Origin: Aestuariivita sp.
GTDB taxonomy: Bacteria; Pseudomonadota; Alphaproteobacteria; Rhodobacterales; Rhodobacteraceae
NCBI GenBank assembly: GCA_026709985.1
Contig: JAPORY010000109.1
Coordinates: 1 to 48,028, forward strand
DNA: 48,028 nt
Direction of reading: 5' to 3'
Shown in pieces: positions 26,906 through 37,889 of the stretch (positions are counted from its first letter, which is position 1; the number at the start of each line of letters is the position of its first letter). Below the pieces are notes generated by a model. The model worked only from the letters and a program-made list of their open reading frames with translations. It was not told where the DNA came from and did not search any database. Position numbers and translations under genes: made by a program.

Positions 26906-27925
26906 TCAGACTTGGAGCGCAAGGGTTTCATAGATTGGCAAAAGCGTCTCCGCTTCAAATAGGGACGACACACTCGTTCCGCTCCAGATATTTAAGATAG
27001 CTTGCGCGAAGATCGGTGCGGTTGGGATCACTCTAATATTTTGTGCCGAAAGCGTTTCCTCTTTCGGTGCAATAGTATCCGAAATTACCAAAGACTTCAT
27101 TACCGAGTTGGTCACTCTGCTAACGGCTGGGCCGCTCAGTATCCCGTGTGAAATATACGCGTGAACCTCCTTAGCACCGCTTTGCTTGAGGACTTCAGCC
27201 GCTTTGCAAAGCGTGCCTGCGGTATCGCACATATCATCGACGATCAAACAGATTTTGTCGTCAACGTCGCCAATGATGGTCATTTCTGCAATCTCGCCCG
27301 CTCGCTCGCGCCGCTTATCAACGATGGCTAACGGTGCATCAATCCGCTTTGCGAGTTCGCGTGCTCGCGCAACCCCACCCACGTCGGGACTAATTACAAG
27401 TAAATTGTCAAGGTTATCTTTAAAGACGTTTTGTATATCAAGCGCAAAAATCGGTGATGCATAGAGATTGTCAACCGGTATGTCGAAAAAACCCTGAATT
27501 TGAGCAGCGTGCAGATCCATTGTCAATACGCGCTCAACTCCGGCGCTCACTAGCAAGTTCGCGACAAGTTTTGCGGTGATGGGCGTGCGTGCCTTGGTTC
27601 GACGGTCTTGTCGAGCATAACCAAAATACGGAATGACTGCGGTAATCCTGCTCGCCGATGAGCGTCGCAGCGTGTCGCACATGATAGCCAATTCCATCAA
27701 GTTATCGTTCGCAGGATTAGAGGTCGATTGGATGATGAACATATCTTCGCCGCGAACGTTCTCGAATACTTCAACGAATATCTCGCCGTCATTGAAGCGT
27801 TCAATGCGGGCATCAACGAGATCCACGTTCATCCCGCGATGCACACCCATTCTTCTTGCGATGGCCTCAGCCAGCGGCAGATTCGCGTTCCCCGCAATTA
27901 ACTTCGGTTCAACACTGTTCGGCAT
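26906..27925 (-). CDS. prs: Ribose-phosphate pyrophosphokinase (PRPP synthase)
   Basis: 339 aa, slightly longer than the common ~315. Conserved parts: [78 protein letters not shown], and the PRPP-binding loop [13 protein letters not shown]. It makes PRPP from ribose 5-phosphate and ATP for nucleotide, His and Trp synthesis. It stands alone on the minus strand, convergent with atpC. Confidence 0.97.
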   Translation of the reverse strand: MPNSVEPKLIAGNANLPLAEAIARRMGVHRGMNVDLVDARIERFNDGEIFVEVFENVRGEDMFIIQSTSNPANDNLMELAIMCDTLRRSSASRITAVIPYFGYARQDRRTKARTPITAKLVANLLVSAGVERVLTMDLHAAQIQGFFDIPVDNLYASPIFALDIQNVFKDNLDNLLVISPDVGGVARARELAKRIDAPLAIVDKRRERAGEIAEMTIIGDVDDKICLIVDDMCDTAGTLCKAAEVLKQSGAKEVHAYISHGILSGPAVSRVTNSVMKSLVISDTIAPKEETLSAQNIRVIPTAPIFAQAILNIWSGTSVSSLFEAETLLPIYETLALQV

Positions 27926-28413
27926 ATTTCCAGTCTCCCGCGCCCGCTTGCGTGATCAGTATCTTATTTTTTTGAAAAAATCCACTGCAATGTTGCAGCC
28001 TACTCGACGGTAAGCCTGAGGCCACGAGCAATCGCATTGCCGCGCTAAGCCGCTCCGATCAATTAGGTGCTGGCACGAGTGATGAACTGATAGCCCCGCT
28101 TGTTTAGCGTCCGCTGACACTGTCCTTGTATCGGCGAGAAACAATTTGATCCGGCGGCACCGCGATTGTGCGCTCGACGATACCATAAATACCCAATGGA
28201 ATTCGCGTGGTCAAATTCACCAACCCTCTCTAGCCTGCCAAAATATCAAGCCTCGCAACGCCTCACTACGATTTCTGGCAGCCTATCAAAACCGACGATC
28301 GCCACAAACTGCGAGTTGCGCAAAATCGTCAACAACCACCCTAAGCGTCTACTACGAGGCTGTAAAATAGTCGCGTTTCTTCGGCGCATATGTGTCCTGC
28401 CAATGAATGGCGA
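27926..28413. other. Divergent intergenic region between prs and pstS
   Basis: About 490 bases before the Pho box. It must hold the prs promoter. Small open frames exist but none is supported; no tRNA or other RNA gene is seen. Confidence 0.4.
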
Positions 28414-28431
28414 ATTTCATAAATTTGTTAC
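28414..28431 (+). promoter_or_regulatory. Probable Pho box upstream of pstS
   Basis: ATTTCATAAATTTGTTAC matches 14 of 18 positions of the E. coli PhoB consensus CTGTCATAAATCTGTCAC, with both TGTCA-like halves at the right 11-base period. It lies 87 bases upstream of pstS. The phoB gene at the far end of the same cluster supplies the likely activator. Confidence 0.6.
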
Positions 28432-28518
28432 AAAACCTTTTTGTTCGCTTAACAGAAGGGACTTAGCTTCACCACCATCAATACTATCTTCTCGTCACCA
28501 AGGATTCTAGGAGAAAAA

Positions 28519-29559
28519 ATGTTAAACATAAAAATAGCCGCCTTGATGCTAGCGGCAATTGGATTTGCTTCGACCGGAGCCGCCGCCCGTGACAATATAC
28601 AAATTGCGGGTTCATCGACTGTGCTACCCTATGCCTCTATTGTCGCGGAAATCTTCGGCGATAACTTCGACTTCCCGACCCCTGTGGTTGAGTCAGGGGG
28701 ATCGTCCGCTGGTCTAAAGCGATTTTGCGAGGGGATCGGCGAAAACACCATTGATATCGCGAATGCTTCTCGTGCCATTCGGGAAAAAGAGATTAAGGCC
28801 TGCGCCGACAATGGCGTAACCGACATCGTTGAGGTACGGATAGGGTACGATGGGATTGTATTTGCAAGCCAACTTGATGGGCCCGCCTTCAATGCATTTA
28901 CGCCGTCGGATATATTCAATGCCCTAGCACCAAAGGTAATGGTAAATGGTGAATTGACCGAAAATCCCCATCCAAAGTGGTCGGACTTCAATAATGAACT
29001 TCCCGACACCGAAATACTGGTGTTTATTCCTGGCACCAAGCATGGCACCCGTGAAGTATTCGAGGAAAAGGTCATTGCATCAGGCTGCCAAGCGACAGGC
29101 GCTCTTGACGCAATGATTGCCGCAGGAATGTCGGAAGACGATGCCGAAAATGCCTGTCTCGAAGTGCGGACCGATGGCCGATCTGTCGATATTGATGGTG
29201 ATTACACGGAAACGCTCGCTCGCATTGATGCGAATCCAAACGGCATCGGCGTATTCGGTCTCGCCTTTTACGAGAACAACACTGATCGGCTGAAAGTGGC
29301 AACAATGTCAGGAACAAGTCCAACAACAGAAACCATTGCTTCTGGAATTTATCCCGTTTCACGCCCATTGTTTTTCTACATCAAGAAAGCGCACATCGGC
29401 GTCATTCCAGGACTGCAAGAATTCGTCGACTTCTTTGTATCTGATCAAATTGCCGGCCCCACCGGCCCGCTAGCGCAGTATGGATTGGTATCCGATCCGG
29501 CATTAGCCGATACGCAAGCGACGGTTGCCGCTGGGAAGATAATGGGAAGTGGCTCATGA
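28519..29559 (+). CDS. pstS: Phosphate ABC transporter, periplasmic substrate-binding protein PstS
   Basis: 346 aa. A clear signal peptide (MLNIKIAALMLAAIGFAS, cleavage after GAAA). The mature protein opens NIQIAGSSTVLPYAS, and the phosphate-binding loop reads ESGGSSAGLKRFC. A second binding segment is IPGTKHGTREVFEEK. AGGAG lies five bases before the ATG. It captures phosphate in the periplasm for PstCAB. A stem-loop follows the gene, and pstC begins about 230 bases later. Confidence 0.95.
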   Translation: MLNIKIAALMLAAIGFASTGAAARDNIQIAGSSTVLPYASIVAEIFGDNFDFPTPVVESGGSSAGLKRFCEGIGENTIDIANASRAIREKEIKACADNGVTDIVEVRIGYDGIVFASQLDGPAFNAFTPSDIFNALAPKVMVNGELTENPHPKWSDFNNELPDTEILVFIPGTKHGTREVFEEKVIASGCQATGALDAMIAAGMSEDDAENACLEVRTDGRSVDIDGDYTETLARIDANPNGIGVFGLAFYENNTDRLKVATMSGTSPTTETIASGIYPVSRPLFFYIKKAHIGVIPGLQEFVDFFVSDQIAGPTGPLAQYGLVSDPALADTQATVAAGKIMGSGS

Positions 29560-29566
29560 AGCAAAC

Positions 29567-29596
29567 GAGGAAGGCGGTGCTTGCACCGTCTTCTTC
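29567..29596 (+). terminator. Stem-loop between pstS and pstC, partial terminator or mRNA stabiliser
   Basis: A 13-base-pair stem (29567-29579 with 29584-29596, two G-U pairs) closes a CTTG tetraloop. No T-tract follows, so full termination is unlikely. In such operons a stem-loop here commonly keeps pstS mRNA more abundant than the permease genes. Confidence 0.55.
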
Positions 29597-29788
29597 AATT
29601 CAGGCAAGTCTATTGCCCAAACAACTTCTTGATTGAATTCAAGCAAATAACACCGGCGTCGAAGGGTTGCGCTCTGTACACTTCGAAAAAAGACTTCTAT
29701 TGATGCAACCAATTTCAGCATCTTGCCACACTACCAGTTTTCAGTTCGACGCAAATCTTGACTCCCAAATGATCGTGAAACGCCTTTG

Positions 29789-31261
29789 ATGCCGATCTCA
29801 TGGCTTCTACTAACTCTTTTTGGCTTGGCCGCGCTCGGATTTTGGCTAGGACAAACACGAGCCCTAAAGAGTGCTAACGGGGATCGCAAGGCACTCCACT
29901 CATTACCAAGCTATTACGGCGGTACCGTCGTAATTTGGACGATCTTGCCATCATTAACTCTTCTGATTGCGTGGTTGTTTATCCAATCACCAGTCATTGA
30001 AGGATTCGTCGTCAGGAGTTTGCAGTCAGAAACAGCTGACGGTGATCATGCGAGCAGCCTCATGATGGCCGATGTGCGGCGAATGGCGGCAGGCCTTGAG
30101 ATTATCAGCGGAGCGAAGGACCTTGAACAGAACATCATCAATTACTCGGATGAGGGATTAAAAAACTTCCAAGATCAATTATCAGCAAACGGGATTGCTT
30201 TAGGTTCTGACCTAACACCGGAAATTCTTACCGCGGCGCAAACCTATCTGAAGCTGTCAGACACCAGTAGCTTTTGGATGAACTTGGTCGTGTGTGTCGT
30301 TAGTATCCTGGGCTTGGCATTCGGGGTCTTTCGGTCAAACAAAGACTTCCGTGCTCGTAACGTGGTCGAACGCGGCATCATGATGACTTTGATTTGTGCC
30401 GCCTCAATCGCAATCTTAACGACGGCCGGAATACTGCTATCATTGATTTTCAATACGATTGAGTTCTTTCAACTCTATCGTCCGATTGACTTCTTTTTTG
30501 GTTTCGAGTGGGCGCCTAGCTTTTCTGGAAGAGGTGGTAATTCGTTGTTGGGCGTAATCCCACTATTATGGGGTACATTCTATGTATCACTTATCGCCCT
30601 ACTCGTCGCCGTTCCAATCGGACTTTTTTCAGCAATATACCTCTCCGAATATGCCTCAAAAAGAGTTCGAGCGTTCGCCAAACCCCTGCTTGAGGTCTTA
30701 GCTGGTATACCAACAATCGTCTATGGCCTGTTTGCCCTATTGACCGTCGGCCCGATGCTTATGAGGGCCTTCGGTGATGAAACCATCGGCCTCATGTCGG
30801 GCGGAAACGCAGTAATTACAGCTGGCTTGGTTATGGGTATTATGTTGATCCCGTTTGTAAGTTCTCTCTCAGATGACATAATAAATGCCGTCCCACAGGC
30901 TCTTAGGGAGGGCTCATACGGTCTTGGTGCGACGCAATCGGAAACGATTCGACAAGTGATTTTGCCCGCCGCCCTACCAGGAATTGTCGGTGCGATTCTG
31001 CTCGCCGCGTCTCGAGCAATCGGCGAGACCATGATCGTCGTTCTTGGTGCCGGTGCTGCCGCGCGATTATCTCTCAATCCCTTCGATGCTATGACGACCG
31101 TAACCGCCAAAATTGTCAGTCAGCTGACGGGTGACAGTGATTTTTCCTCCCCCGAAGTCCTTGTTGCATTTGCACTCGGAACCACGCTGTTCTTACTCAC
31201 GCTCGCGCTCAATGTTCTTGCGCTTTACATCGTTAGACGATACCGAGAGCACTATGAATGA
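29789..31261 (+). CDS. pstC: Phosphate ABC transporter permease PstC, long form
   Basis: 490 aa, much longer than E. coli PstC (about 320), as is usual in Alphaproteobacteria. Two N-terminal membrane helices flank a ~110-residue periplasmic region, and the permease domain follows from about residue 200. The permease signature EASA-type loop is seen around PQALREGSYGLGATQSETIR, then AIGETMIVVLGAGAA. It forms the inner-membrane channel with PstA. The start is ATG 29789; a TTG directly before it is in frame. Its stop overlaps pstA by four bases. Confidence 0.93.
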   Translation: MPISWLLLTLFGLAALGFWLGQTRALKSANGDRKALHSLPSYYGGTVVIWTILPSLTLLIAWLFIQSPVIEGFVVRSLQSETADGDHASSLMMADVRRMAAGLEIISGAKDLEQNIINYSDEGLKNFQDQLSANGIALGSDLTPEILTAAQTYLKLSDTSSFWMNLVVCVVSILGLAFGVFRSNKDFRARNVVERGIMMTLICAASIAILTTAGILLSLIFNTIEFFQLYRPIDFFFGFEWAPSFSGRGGNSLLGVIPLLWGTFYVSLIALLVAVPIGLFSAIYLSEYASKRVRAFAKPLLEVLAGIPTIVYGLFALLTVGPMLMRAFGDETIGLMSGGNAVITAGLVMGIMLIPFVSSLSDDIINAVPQALREGSYGLGATQSETIRQVILPAALPGIVGAILLAASRAIGETMIVVLGAGAAARLSLNPFDAMTTVTAKIVSQLTGDSDFSSPEVLVAFALGTTLFLLTLALNVLALYIVRRYREHYE

Positions 31262-32586
31262 CCAATAACGGTATGCCCCAAGATTTACCTATCCCTGCGC
31301 GCTCGCTAAAGTCAACTAATGCGCACTCGCGGCGTCGGCTTCGAGCTGAAAAATGCTTTCGTGCCCTCGGTGTTTCTGCGATGGTTACAGCACTGCTTTT
31401 CTTATTGCTGCTCGTCATGTCAATCGTCTCCAATGGGCTGCCAGCGTTTAAAAGAACAATAATGAGCGTTGATTTCGTTCTCTCTCAAGAGCAGTTTGAG
31501 GAAGCTGAAGCCGCACTGTTGAAGACAGGGGTCTATTCAGATTTTTTTACTCAATCACTCGTCGAAACTATTCAAGCATTGGACATCCCAATTGAGGTCG
31601 ATCAAGGAACGATAAATCGTTTACTTGGCAAAGTTGGTTCGATTTTGCGTGAGCATTATCGTAGCAACACAGATCAGCTTGGACAAGCTGTCACCTTCGA
31701 GATACCGATGGCTTCGCGGGTTGACCGCTACTACAAGGGAACGCTTTCGCGCGAAGGAATCTCCAGCAACAATCGCTTTATTCGAGCATCTGACTTGGAC
31801 TTAGCTGATACCCTTAGGGAAGCTGGGCTCATTCGTCAGACTTTCAATTGGCAGTTCCTAACGGGCGTTGATTCGAGTGTCGATAATCCCGGTGGTGCTG
31901 GAATTGGGGCTTCGGTTCTGGGTTCGTTTTTTATGATGCTTGTCGTGCTCGTGCTTTCCTTGCCGATTGGAGTTGCGGCCTCAATTTATCTTGAAGAATT
32001 TGCGGCCAAGAACTGGTTAACCGATTTTATTGAAGTTAATATTTCCAACTTAGCTGCTGTGCCTTCTATAGTCTTTGGAATCCTCGGCCTCGCGGTGTTC
32101 ATTCAGTTCATGCATTTGCCGCAATCAGCACCTTTGGTTGGTGGTTTAGTTCTAACGCTTATGACCTTACCAACAATCATAATCTCGACACGTGCTTCAT
32201 TGAAGGCTGTTCCACCCTCAATTCGTGACGCGGCTCTAGCCGTCGGTGCCTCAAAAATGCAGGCGGTATTCCACCATGTCCTGCCACTAGCGATGCCTGG
32301 AATTCTAACGGGTACAATCATTGGCCTAGCACAAGCACTCGGGGAAACTGCTCCTTTGCTGCTTATCGGTATGGTTGGATTCGTTGCTCGCTATCCAGAC
32401 ACGATCTTGGCTGGATTCGAAGGACCCAACTCAGCTATTCCAGCCCAGATATTTAACTGGGCCTCGCGATCTGATGCAATTTTTGCCGAAAAAGCATGGG
32501 GCGGAATCATCATTCTGCTGCTATTTCTGATGTCGATGAACATTGTTGCTGTCCTCTTGCGGCGCCGCTTTGAGCGTCGCTGGTGA
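31258..32586 (+). CDS. pstA: Phosphate ABC transporter permease PstA, long form
   Basis: 442 aa, also longer than the E. coli protein because of a periplasmic insert after the first helix ([20 protein letters not shown]). The permease domain begins near [21 protein letters not shown]. The cytoplasmic loop [24 protein letters not shown] is the ATPase-contact signature, followed by [14 protein letters not shown]. The ATGA overlap with pstC implies translational coupling. Confidence 0.93.
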   Translation: MTNNGMPQDLPIPARSLKSTNAHSRRRLRAEKCFRALGVSAMVTALLFLLLLVMSIVSNGLPAFKRTIMSVDFVLSQEQFEEAEAALLKTGVYSDFFTQSLVETIQALDIPIEVDQGTINRLLGKVGSILREHYRSNTDQLGQAVTFEIPMASRVDRYYKGTLSREGISSNNRFIRASDLDLADTLREAGLIRQTFNWQFLTGVDSSVDNPGGAGIGASVLGSFFMMLVVLVLSLPIGVAASIYLEEFAAKNWLTDFIEVNISNLAAVPSIVFGILGLAVFIQFMHLPQSAPLVGGLVLTLMTLPTIIISTRASLKAVPPSIRDAALAVGASKMQAVFHHVLPLAMPGILTGTIIGLAQALGETAPLLLIGMVGFVARYPDTILAGFEGPNSAIPAQIFNWASRSDAIFAEKAWGGIIILLLFLMSMNIVAVLLRRRFERRW

Positions 32587-32602
32587 CCAAAGGCCTCTGA
32601 CC

Positions 32603-33400
32603 ATGTATGATGCTTCTCATTCAGATAGCGACGTTGTCAGCCGCGAGTATAAAATTTCCGCTCGCGGCGTTGATGTTTTCTACGGCGACAATCATGCGAT
32701 CAAAGAGGTAACTGCCGATTTTGATGACAAAACCGTAACCGCATTTATCGGTCCGTCAGGCTGTGGAAAATCCACATTCTTGCGCTGCATTAATCGCATG
32801 AACGACACCATTGCTTCGGCGAGAGTTATGGGAGAAATCCTCGTTGACGGTGAAGATATCTACGATCCGCAAGTTGATCCTGTGCAATTGCGGGCACGGG
32901 TCGGCATGGTTTTTCAAAAACCGAATCCCTTTCCGAAGTCAATTTTTGACAACGTGGCTTATGGACCCAAAATTCATGGGATGGCTCGAGGCAAAGCTGA
33001 ACTCCAGGATGTCGTCGAGTCGGCCCTGCGGCGCGGTGCCATTTGGGACGAGGTTAAAGATCGCTTAGATGAACCAGGGACAGGTTTGTCTGGGGGTCAA
33101 CAACAGCGCTTGTGTATTGCGCGAGCGGTTGCCACCGAGCCGGAAATTCTTTTGATGGATGAACCATGTTCGGCACTGGATCCTATAGCGACCGCGCAAA
33201 TCGAAGAATTAATTGACGAATTGCGGCAGAACTATTCTGTGGTGATCGTCACTCACTCAATGCAGCAGGCCGCAAGAGTGAGCCAAAAGACGGCATTTTT
33301 TCACCTCGGCAATCTTGTTGAATACGATGATACGGGGCAAATTTTTACAAATCCAAAAGACCCGCGTACTGAAAGCTACATCACTGGGCGTATCGGATAA
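32603..33400 (+). CDS. pstB: Phosphate ABC transporter ATP-binding protein PstB
   Basis: 265 aa. Walker [22 protein letters not shown]-loop [19 protein letters not shown] signature [13 protein letters not shown], Walker [14 protein letters not shown] and the H-loop [14 protein letters not shown]. It powers PstCA. I start at ATG 32603, 16 bases after pstA; an upstream in-frame start at 32543 lies inside pstA and lacks family similarity. Confidence 0.96.
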   Translation: MYDASHSDSDVVSREYKISARGVDVFYGDNHAIKEVTADFDDKTVTAFIGPSGCGKSTFLRCINRMNDTIASARVMGEILVDGEDIYDPQVDPVQLRARVGMVFQKPNPFPKSIFDNVAYGPKIHGMARGKAELQDVVESALRRGAIWDEVKDRLDEPGTGLSGGQQQRLCIARAVATEPEILLMDEPCSALDPIATAQIEELIDELRQNYSVVIVTHSMQQAARVSQKTAFFHLGNLVEYDDTGQIFTNPKDPRTESYITGRIG

Positions 33401-34332
33401 GAATTCGTTCGTGGTACCCTGCTCGGAAGCAGTTCTTGCATAACAAACCAAAAGCCACCGATAAACCCGGCCAATGAGCCGTATTTAAGGGATTACGCCC
33501 TTGATGGCTGCAACCCGACGTAAGTCGTACCGTCAAAGCTGGTCAAGATGGACGTCTCTGGGTCCTCAGTGATTATCAGCAATTGCGAGGAAATTAGAGT
33601 TCTTACCCGCTCTACCATCAACGGGGTGACGCGAAACCCCGCAATGACTTCCCGCCGCTGACTTGCAAGAAACTCTGAACGAAGTCAGCATAACTCGCAG
33701 GACTGGATAAACCTGAATGTGCTTTGCTGGGCACCCAGCATGGCATCCACCGCTTCATTGGATCATATCGCCGCCAGGGGTCACAAAGTTTGAAGGAAAA
33801 CTTTGAGCGTCGGCGGCATTTACAGTTGACACAGCCTACGCAACCGCCCGCGCGAAGATGAATGCGAAGCAACCGTTTCCAGCACGGATTAGGTAAGTGG
33901 TTTGCCCTTGGTTTTGCGCAAGTGCGTTTTGTCACGAACGCCAGGGGCTGATCTTGTCCAGCGGAAGATTCATGAGTTCTATCCGCAGACGTCAGATCAT
34001 CTCAATCCTTGTCTTCAATAATGCTCTCGAATCGAATCTATGCAGGGATAATGCAGCTACCTGGATGTCCACGAGATGATCCCGACCTCTATGAACCCAG
34101 GATTGATCAGATACACCGAACACCAAGAATAGACATTCAGGCGACTATATGGAACTCATTTTTCGTGCCCTTAATACTTCTCCTCAGTTCCTCCGAAGCG
34201 ATTCAAAACCAAAAAGGTCCCGAAGCTGTCGTATTGCGAAGCACATGCTTAGTCTGATAAAGGAAATCCTATATTCACAGAAACATTCTCAATCCAGTTC
34301 ACTCTCCTTGTGAAGTTGCGAGAGGCGATAGA
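33401..34332 (-). pseudogene. Gap between pstB and phoB with a decayed minus-strand coding remnant
   Basis: phoU is expected here in many pst operons but no frame resembles it. On the minus strand, about 33900 down to 33501, broken frames together read like one protein: AVSTVNAADAQSFPSNFVTP, then NEAVDAMLGAQQSTFRFIQ, then ASQRREVIAGFRVTPLMVER and ILTSFDGTTYVGLQPSRA followed by a stop. At least two frame changes separate the pieces. I cannot name it; the helical middle faintly recalls phasin-like proteins. The right third (about 33940-34320) holds nothing I can support except the phoB promoter area. Confidence 0.35.
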
Positions 34333-35022
34333 ATGACCGCAAATAAAGCCACTGTACTTGTTGTTGAAGATGAGCACGCACAGCGAGAAATCCTTCTCTA
34401 CAATCTGAAGGCGGAGGGATTTTTCGTCTTAAGCGCTGCTGATGGCGACGAAGCGCTATTGCATCTTGAGGAAAATACCCCCGACTTGATTCTTTTGGAT
34501 TGGATGTTGCCAAAGGTATCAGGTATTGAAATCTGTCGTCGCGTAAAGAAGAGTAAGGCTCTTCAAACTATACCGGTGATTATGTTGTCAGCGCGTTGCG
34601 AAGAATTTGATCGAGTACGAGGACTGGAAACTGGAGCGGATGACTATGTCGTAAAGCCATACTCGGTCGTCGAACTGATGGCTAGGGTGCGGGGCTTGCT
34701 TCGGCGCACCAGAGCGTCAGTCTGCAGTAAGCAGCTTACCTTTGAAGACATTGTTCTTGATAGCGAGACATATCGGGTAACGCGTGACGGCTTGGAGGTA
34801 AAACTCGGTCCAACCGAGTTTCGCCTTCTTAGCAACTTTATGGAGAAACCCTTGCGAGTATGGTCGAGAGAGCAATTGCTTGATCGGATCTGGGGCCAAA
34901 ACATTTATGTTGATACCCGTACCGTTGATGTTCATATCGGCCGCCTACGCAAAGCACTGTGTAAGCATGGCGGCAATGATCCAATCCGAACCGTCCGCAG
35001 TGCTGGATATTCTCTCGGATGA
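34333..35022 (+). CDS. phoB: Phosphate-regulon response regulator PhoB (OmpR family)
   Basis: 229 aa, standard length. The receiver domain has acidic residues VVEDEHA, phospho-acceptor Asp56 in LILLDWMLP, Thr/Ser position LSAR and Lys108 in VVKPYS. The C-terminal winged helix includes LGPTEFRLLSNFM, RVWSREQLLDRIWG and TVDVHIGRLRKAL. It activates genes carrying Pho boxes, such as pstS in this cluster. AGAGG lies seven bases before the ATG. No phoR sensor kinase follows, unlike the common phoBR pair, so its kinase must be encoded elsewhere. Confidence 0.93.
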   Translation: MTANKATVLVVEDEHAQREILLYNLKAEGFFVLSAADGDEALLHLEENTPDLILLDWMLPKVSGIEICRRVKKSKALQTIPVIMLSARCEEFDRVRGLETGADDYVVKPYSVVELMARVRGLLRRTRASVCSKQLTFEDIVLDSETYRVTRDGLEVKLGPTEFRLLSNFMEKPLRVWSREQLLDRIWGQNIYVDTRTVDVHIGRLRKALCKHGGNDPIRTVRSAGYSLG

Positions 35023-35492
35023 GGTAAGGTTGCCAAAAATAGCGCGACGAGATTGTCACGGTCACGATGCTTGTCACGCGTTACTCAAGATCAGCTAGTC
35101 GTGACGACCAATTTTTTGGATGATCAAGGTAATTGAATAATTCAACACGCTTGACCGACGGTGGTGTCGTAGCCGTGTATTCAACTCGTTCATACTCCGC
35201 TAATCAAAGGCAACAGAGATTTTCTTCCGAGTTAGTCAAGGCGTTATCAAAATGACTTCGGCTGTCGAACCCGCAAGTATCGCGACAAACTCCACCTTGA
35301 GAATGCAGTTCGCCGCCACGCTTGTAGGGTTATTTCACGTTTAGCAAAGCCGACGTGGCTCATCGCCCAAAATCTTCAATCCGCAATTGGCACGCATCCG
35401 CCCGACTTGAGCCTAAAACTATTCACCCAACTCTTCTTCGGAGCCATATTCTTGTAATCATGAGCGGCAGGTAATCTCGCCTAACCCGTATA
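35023..35492. other. Convergent gap between phoB and pheT
   Basis: 470 bases. Open frames are short and carry no motifs; no clear terminator with a T-tract is seen. Confidence 0.4.
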
Positions 35493-37889
35493 TTACTCGC
35501 GAAGCCGACCACCCGTAACGCGCTGAACATTCGCTATAATCTTTGAACAAACTTTCTCAATCTCAGCTTCAACTAGCGTGGCTTGGGACGGCTCTAGCCT
35601 CACGGTAAAGGCAATCGATTTCTCACCCGCATCAATGTTTTCACCAGAGAAACTGTCGAAAACTCGTACCTCGGCAATCAATGACCGGTCGACCGCTGCC
35701 GCGGCTTTGACAATGGAAACCGCCTCAACTCGTGTACCGACAACAAAGGAAAAGTCTCGTTCTACAGTTTGGAAATCACTCACAACCATTGGCTCACGAC
35801 TAGTAGACGGCTGTCTCTTTGCCGGTAACTCGTCCAAATATATCTCGAAAGCCATTGCTGACCCCGAGATCGCAAGTGCTGCCAACGTACGTGGGTGTAA
35901 CTCGCCATATATCGCTAAGTTCTTATTTGGTCCAAGGCCAATCACCCCGTGCCGACCAGGATGCCACCAATCTGCAGCGCCACGCCGAATCTGTGCATTC
36001 TTCGGGGCTCCTGCCGCATCTAGCACCGCTTCTACATCAGCCTTGACATCGAAGACATCTATGCAACGCGAATCGCCATGAACATCACGCGGTCCAGTAT
36101 TGCCGACCAAAACCCCCGCCACGCACGTCGCTTGGGCGTCGCAATCTTCAACGGAGAAAACCGGACCAATTTCAAAGACCGCTAGATCTTGAAAGCCTCG
36201 CGCCTGATTTCGCGCAATCACCTGTAGAATACCTGGTAACAGACTCGGCCGCATATGGGTTAACTCGGACGAAATTGGATTCGCGAGCATCAACCGAGAA
36301 TCACCCCCACCAAAAGCTTCCGCAGCCGCTTTACCAATGAAGGAGTATGTCAAACATTCGCTGTACCCAAGCATTGCGCAGGTACGTCTCGCCTGTGCCT
36401 TGCTATCGTGCTGTGGCGATAGCACCGCAGGCGCAACCCCCTCCGCCAGTCGCTTCAATGGTTTTGCTGCAAGATTTGAAAGAGAGACGATCCTTGCTAT
36501 CTCTTCTGCAAGGTCGGCCTCTCCCATTATATCGGGACGCCAACTTGGGACGTTAACCATGTCCCCGTCCACCCTGAACCCGAGGTCTTTGAGAACTCGT
36601 CTCTGGGTCACTTCTTCAATATCCATCCCGATCAGTGAGCAGACGCGGGAAGGATTAAGCTTATAGGCCCGCGAACTATCTGGCACCTCACCAGCAACAA
36701 TGGCTGATTCTGCTGTCCCACCACAAAGACTCAAGATCATTTCAGTCGCCGAACAGAGCCCTAGCTCAGTGTAATTTGGATCGACCCCCCGTTCGAACCG
36801 ATATCGGGCATCTGATAAAATCTTCAGACGGCGGCCCAGCGTAGCAATCTCAATCGGATTCCACAGGGCACTCTCCAAAAACACATTTTTGGTTGTTTCG
36901 GTTACGGCAGTAGACATGCCGCCGATTATCCCGGCGATGCTGACGGGTCCACTGTCATCGGAAATGATCGTCGCACCCTGCGGCAACTGATAAACCTTAT
37001 CATCAAGCGCGTGCAGCTGTTCTTCCCCCGTCGCACGATGAACGCGCAGTCCACGCACCAGTTTGTCAGCGTCAAAAACATGTAGCGGCCGATTTTGATC
37101 GTAGGTGAAGAAGTTCGTGATATCGACTAGCGCCGAAATCGGGCGCACACCAACAGCCTTGAGAAGATTTTGCATCCATTCCGGCGACGGATCATTTGAA
37201 ACACCGCGTATCACCCGACCGGTGAATAACGGACATCCGGAGATTGTATCTGGAGCAATTTCGACCGGGATAGAGGGTGTTGACCCGTTGAACGATTTTA
37301 TAGCAGTTTCAAGCTTCAGGGTGCCAAGGCCCCGTGCAGCAAGATCTCTTGCAATGCCATGGACACCGAGGGCGTCGGGACGATTAGGCGTTATTTCTAT
37401 TTCGATAACGGGATCAACGGCTTCGGGCCGATGCTCTTGAAGCCAATCGATAAACCGCTCCCCCACCGCACCCGAATCTAACTCAATAATGCCGTCGTGC
37501 TCGTCCGATAACTCCATCTCACGCTCGGAGCACATCATTCCAAAACTTTCAACGCCACGAATTTTGCCGATGCCAATCATACTATCTATTCCAGGAACGT
37601 AGGTTCCGGGCTTGGCGAGCACGACAGTAATTCCTGCTCGGGCATTGGGCGCCCCACAGACTATTTCCTTGTTTCCCTCGTCAGTGAGCACATCACACAC
37701 GACGAGCCTATCGGCATTCGGATGCTTTTTGGCGGAGATTACCTTGGCTAGTGTAAATGTAGCAAGCCGTTCCGACGGATCAATTATCGCGTCCACTTCC
37801 AAGCCGATATCGGTCAGCGCCTCGCCGACTTCTGCTACCGTTGCCGCTGTGTCAAGGTGGCGTTTTAACCATGACATCGTAAGCTTCAT
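35493..37889 (-). CDS. pheT: Phenylalanine-tRNA ligase beta subunit
   Basis: 798 aa, normal length. Domains in order: start MKLTMSWLKRHLD; an EMAP-like tRNA-binding domain (KHPNADRLVVCDV, EIVCGAPNARAGITVVLAKPGT); the B3/B4 editing domain (FTGRVIRGV, VDITNFFTYDQNRPLHVFDADKL); B5 (CSLIGMDIEEVTQRRVLKDLGF); the core (LEEIARIV-like, LANPISSELTHMRPSLLPG); and a C-terminal FDX-ACB domain (SDFQTVERDFSFVV). It charges tRNA-Phe together with PheS. ATG 37889 has GGAGA upstream; an in-frame extension to 37973 is rejected. pheS, usually directly upstream, is missing here. Confidence 0.96.
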   Translation of the reverse strand: MKLTMSWLKRHLDTAATVAEVGEALTDIGLEVDAIIDPSERLATFTLAKVISAKKHPNADRLVVCDVLTDEGNKEIVCGAPNARAGITVVLAKPGTYVPGIDSMIGIGKIRGVESFGMMCSEREMELSDEHDGIIELDSGAVGERFIDWLQEHRPEAVDPVIEIEITPNRPDALGVHGIARDLAARGLGTLKLETAIKSFNGSTPSIPVEIAPDTISGCPLFTGRVIRGVSNDPSPEWMQNLLKAVGVRPISALVDITNFFTYDQNRPLHVFDADKLVRGLRVHRATGEEQLHALDDKVYQLPQGATIISDDSGPVSIAGIIGGMSTAVTETTKNVFLESALWNPIEIATLGRRLKILSDARYRFERGVDPNYTELGLCSATEMILSLCGGTAESAIVAGEVPDSSRAYKLNPSRVCSLIGMDIEEVTQRRVLKDLGFRVDGDMVNVPSWRPDIMGEADLAEEIARIVSLSNLAAKPLKRLAEGVAPAVLSPQHDSKAQARRTCAMLGYSECLTYSFIGKAAAEAFGGGDSRLMLANPISSELTHMRPSLLPGILQVIARNQARGFQDLAVFEIGPVFSVEDCDAQATCVAGVLVGNTGPRDVHGDSRCIDVFDVKADVEAVLDAAGAPKNAQIRRGAADWWHPGRHGVIGLGPNKNLAIYGELHPRTLAALAISGSAMAFEIYLDELPAKRQPSTSREPMVVSDFQTVERDFSFVVGTRVEAVSIVKAAAAVDRSLIAEVRVFDSFSGENIDAGEKSIAFTVRLEPSQATLVEAEIEKVCSKIIANVQRVTGGRLRE

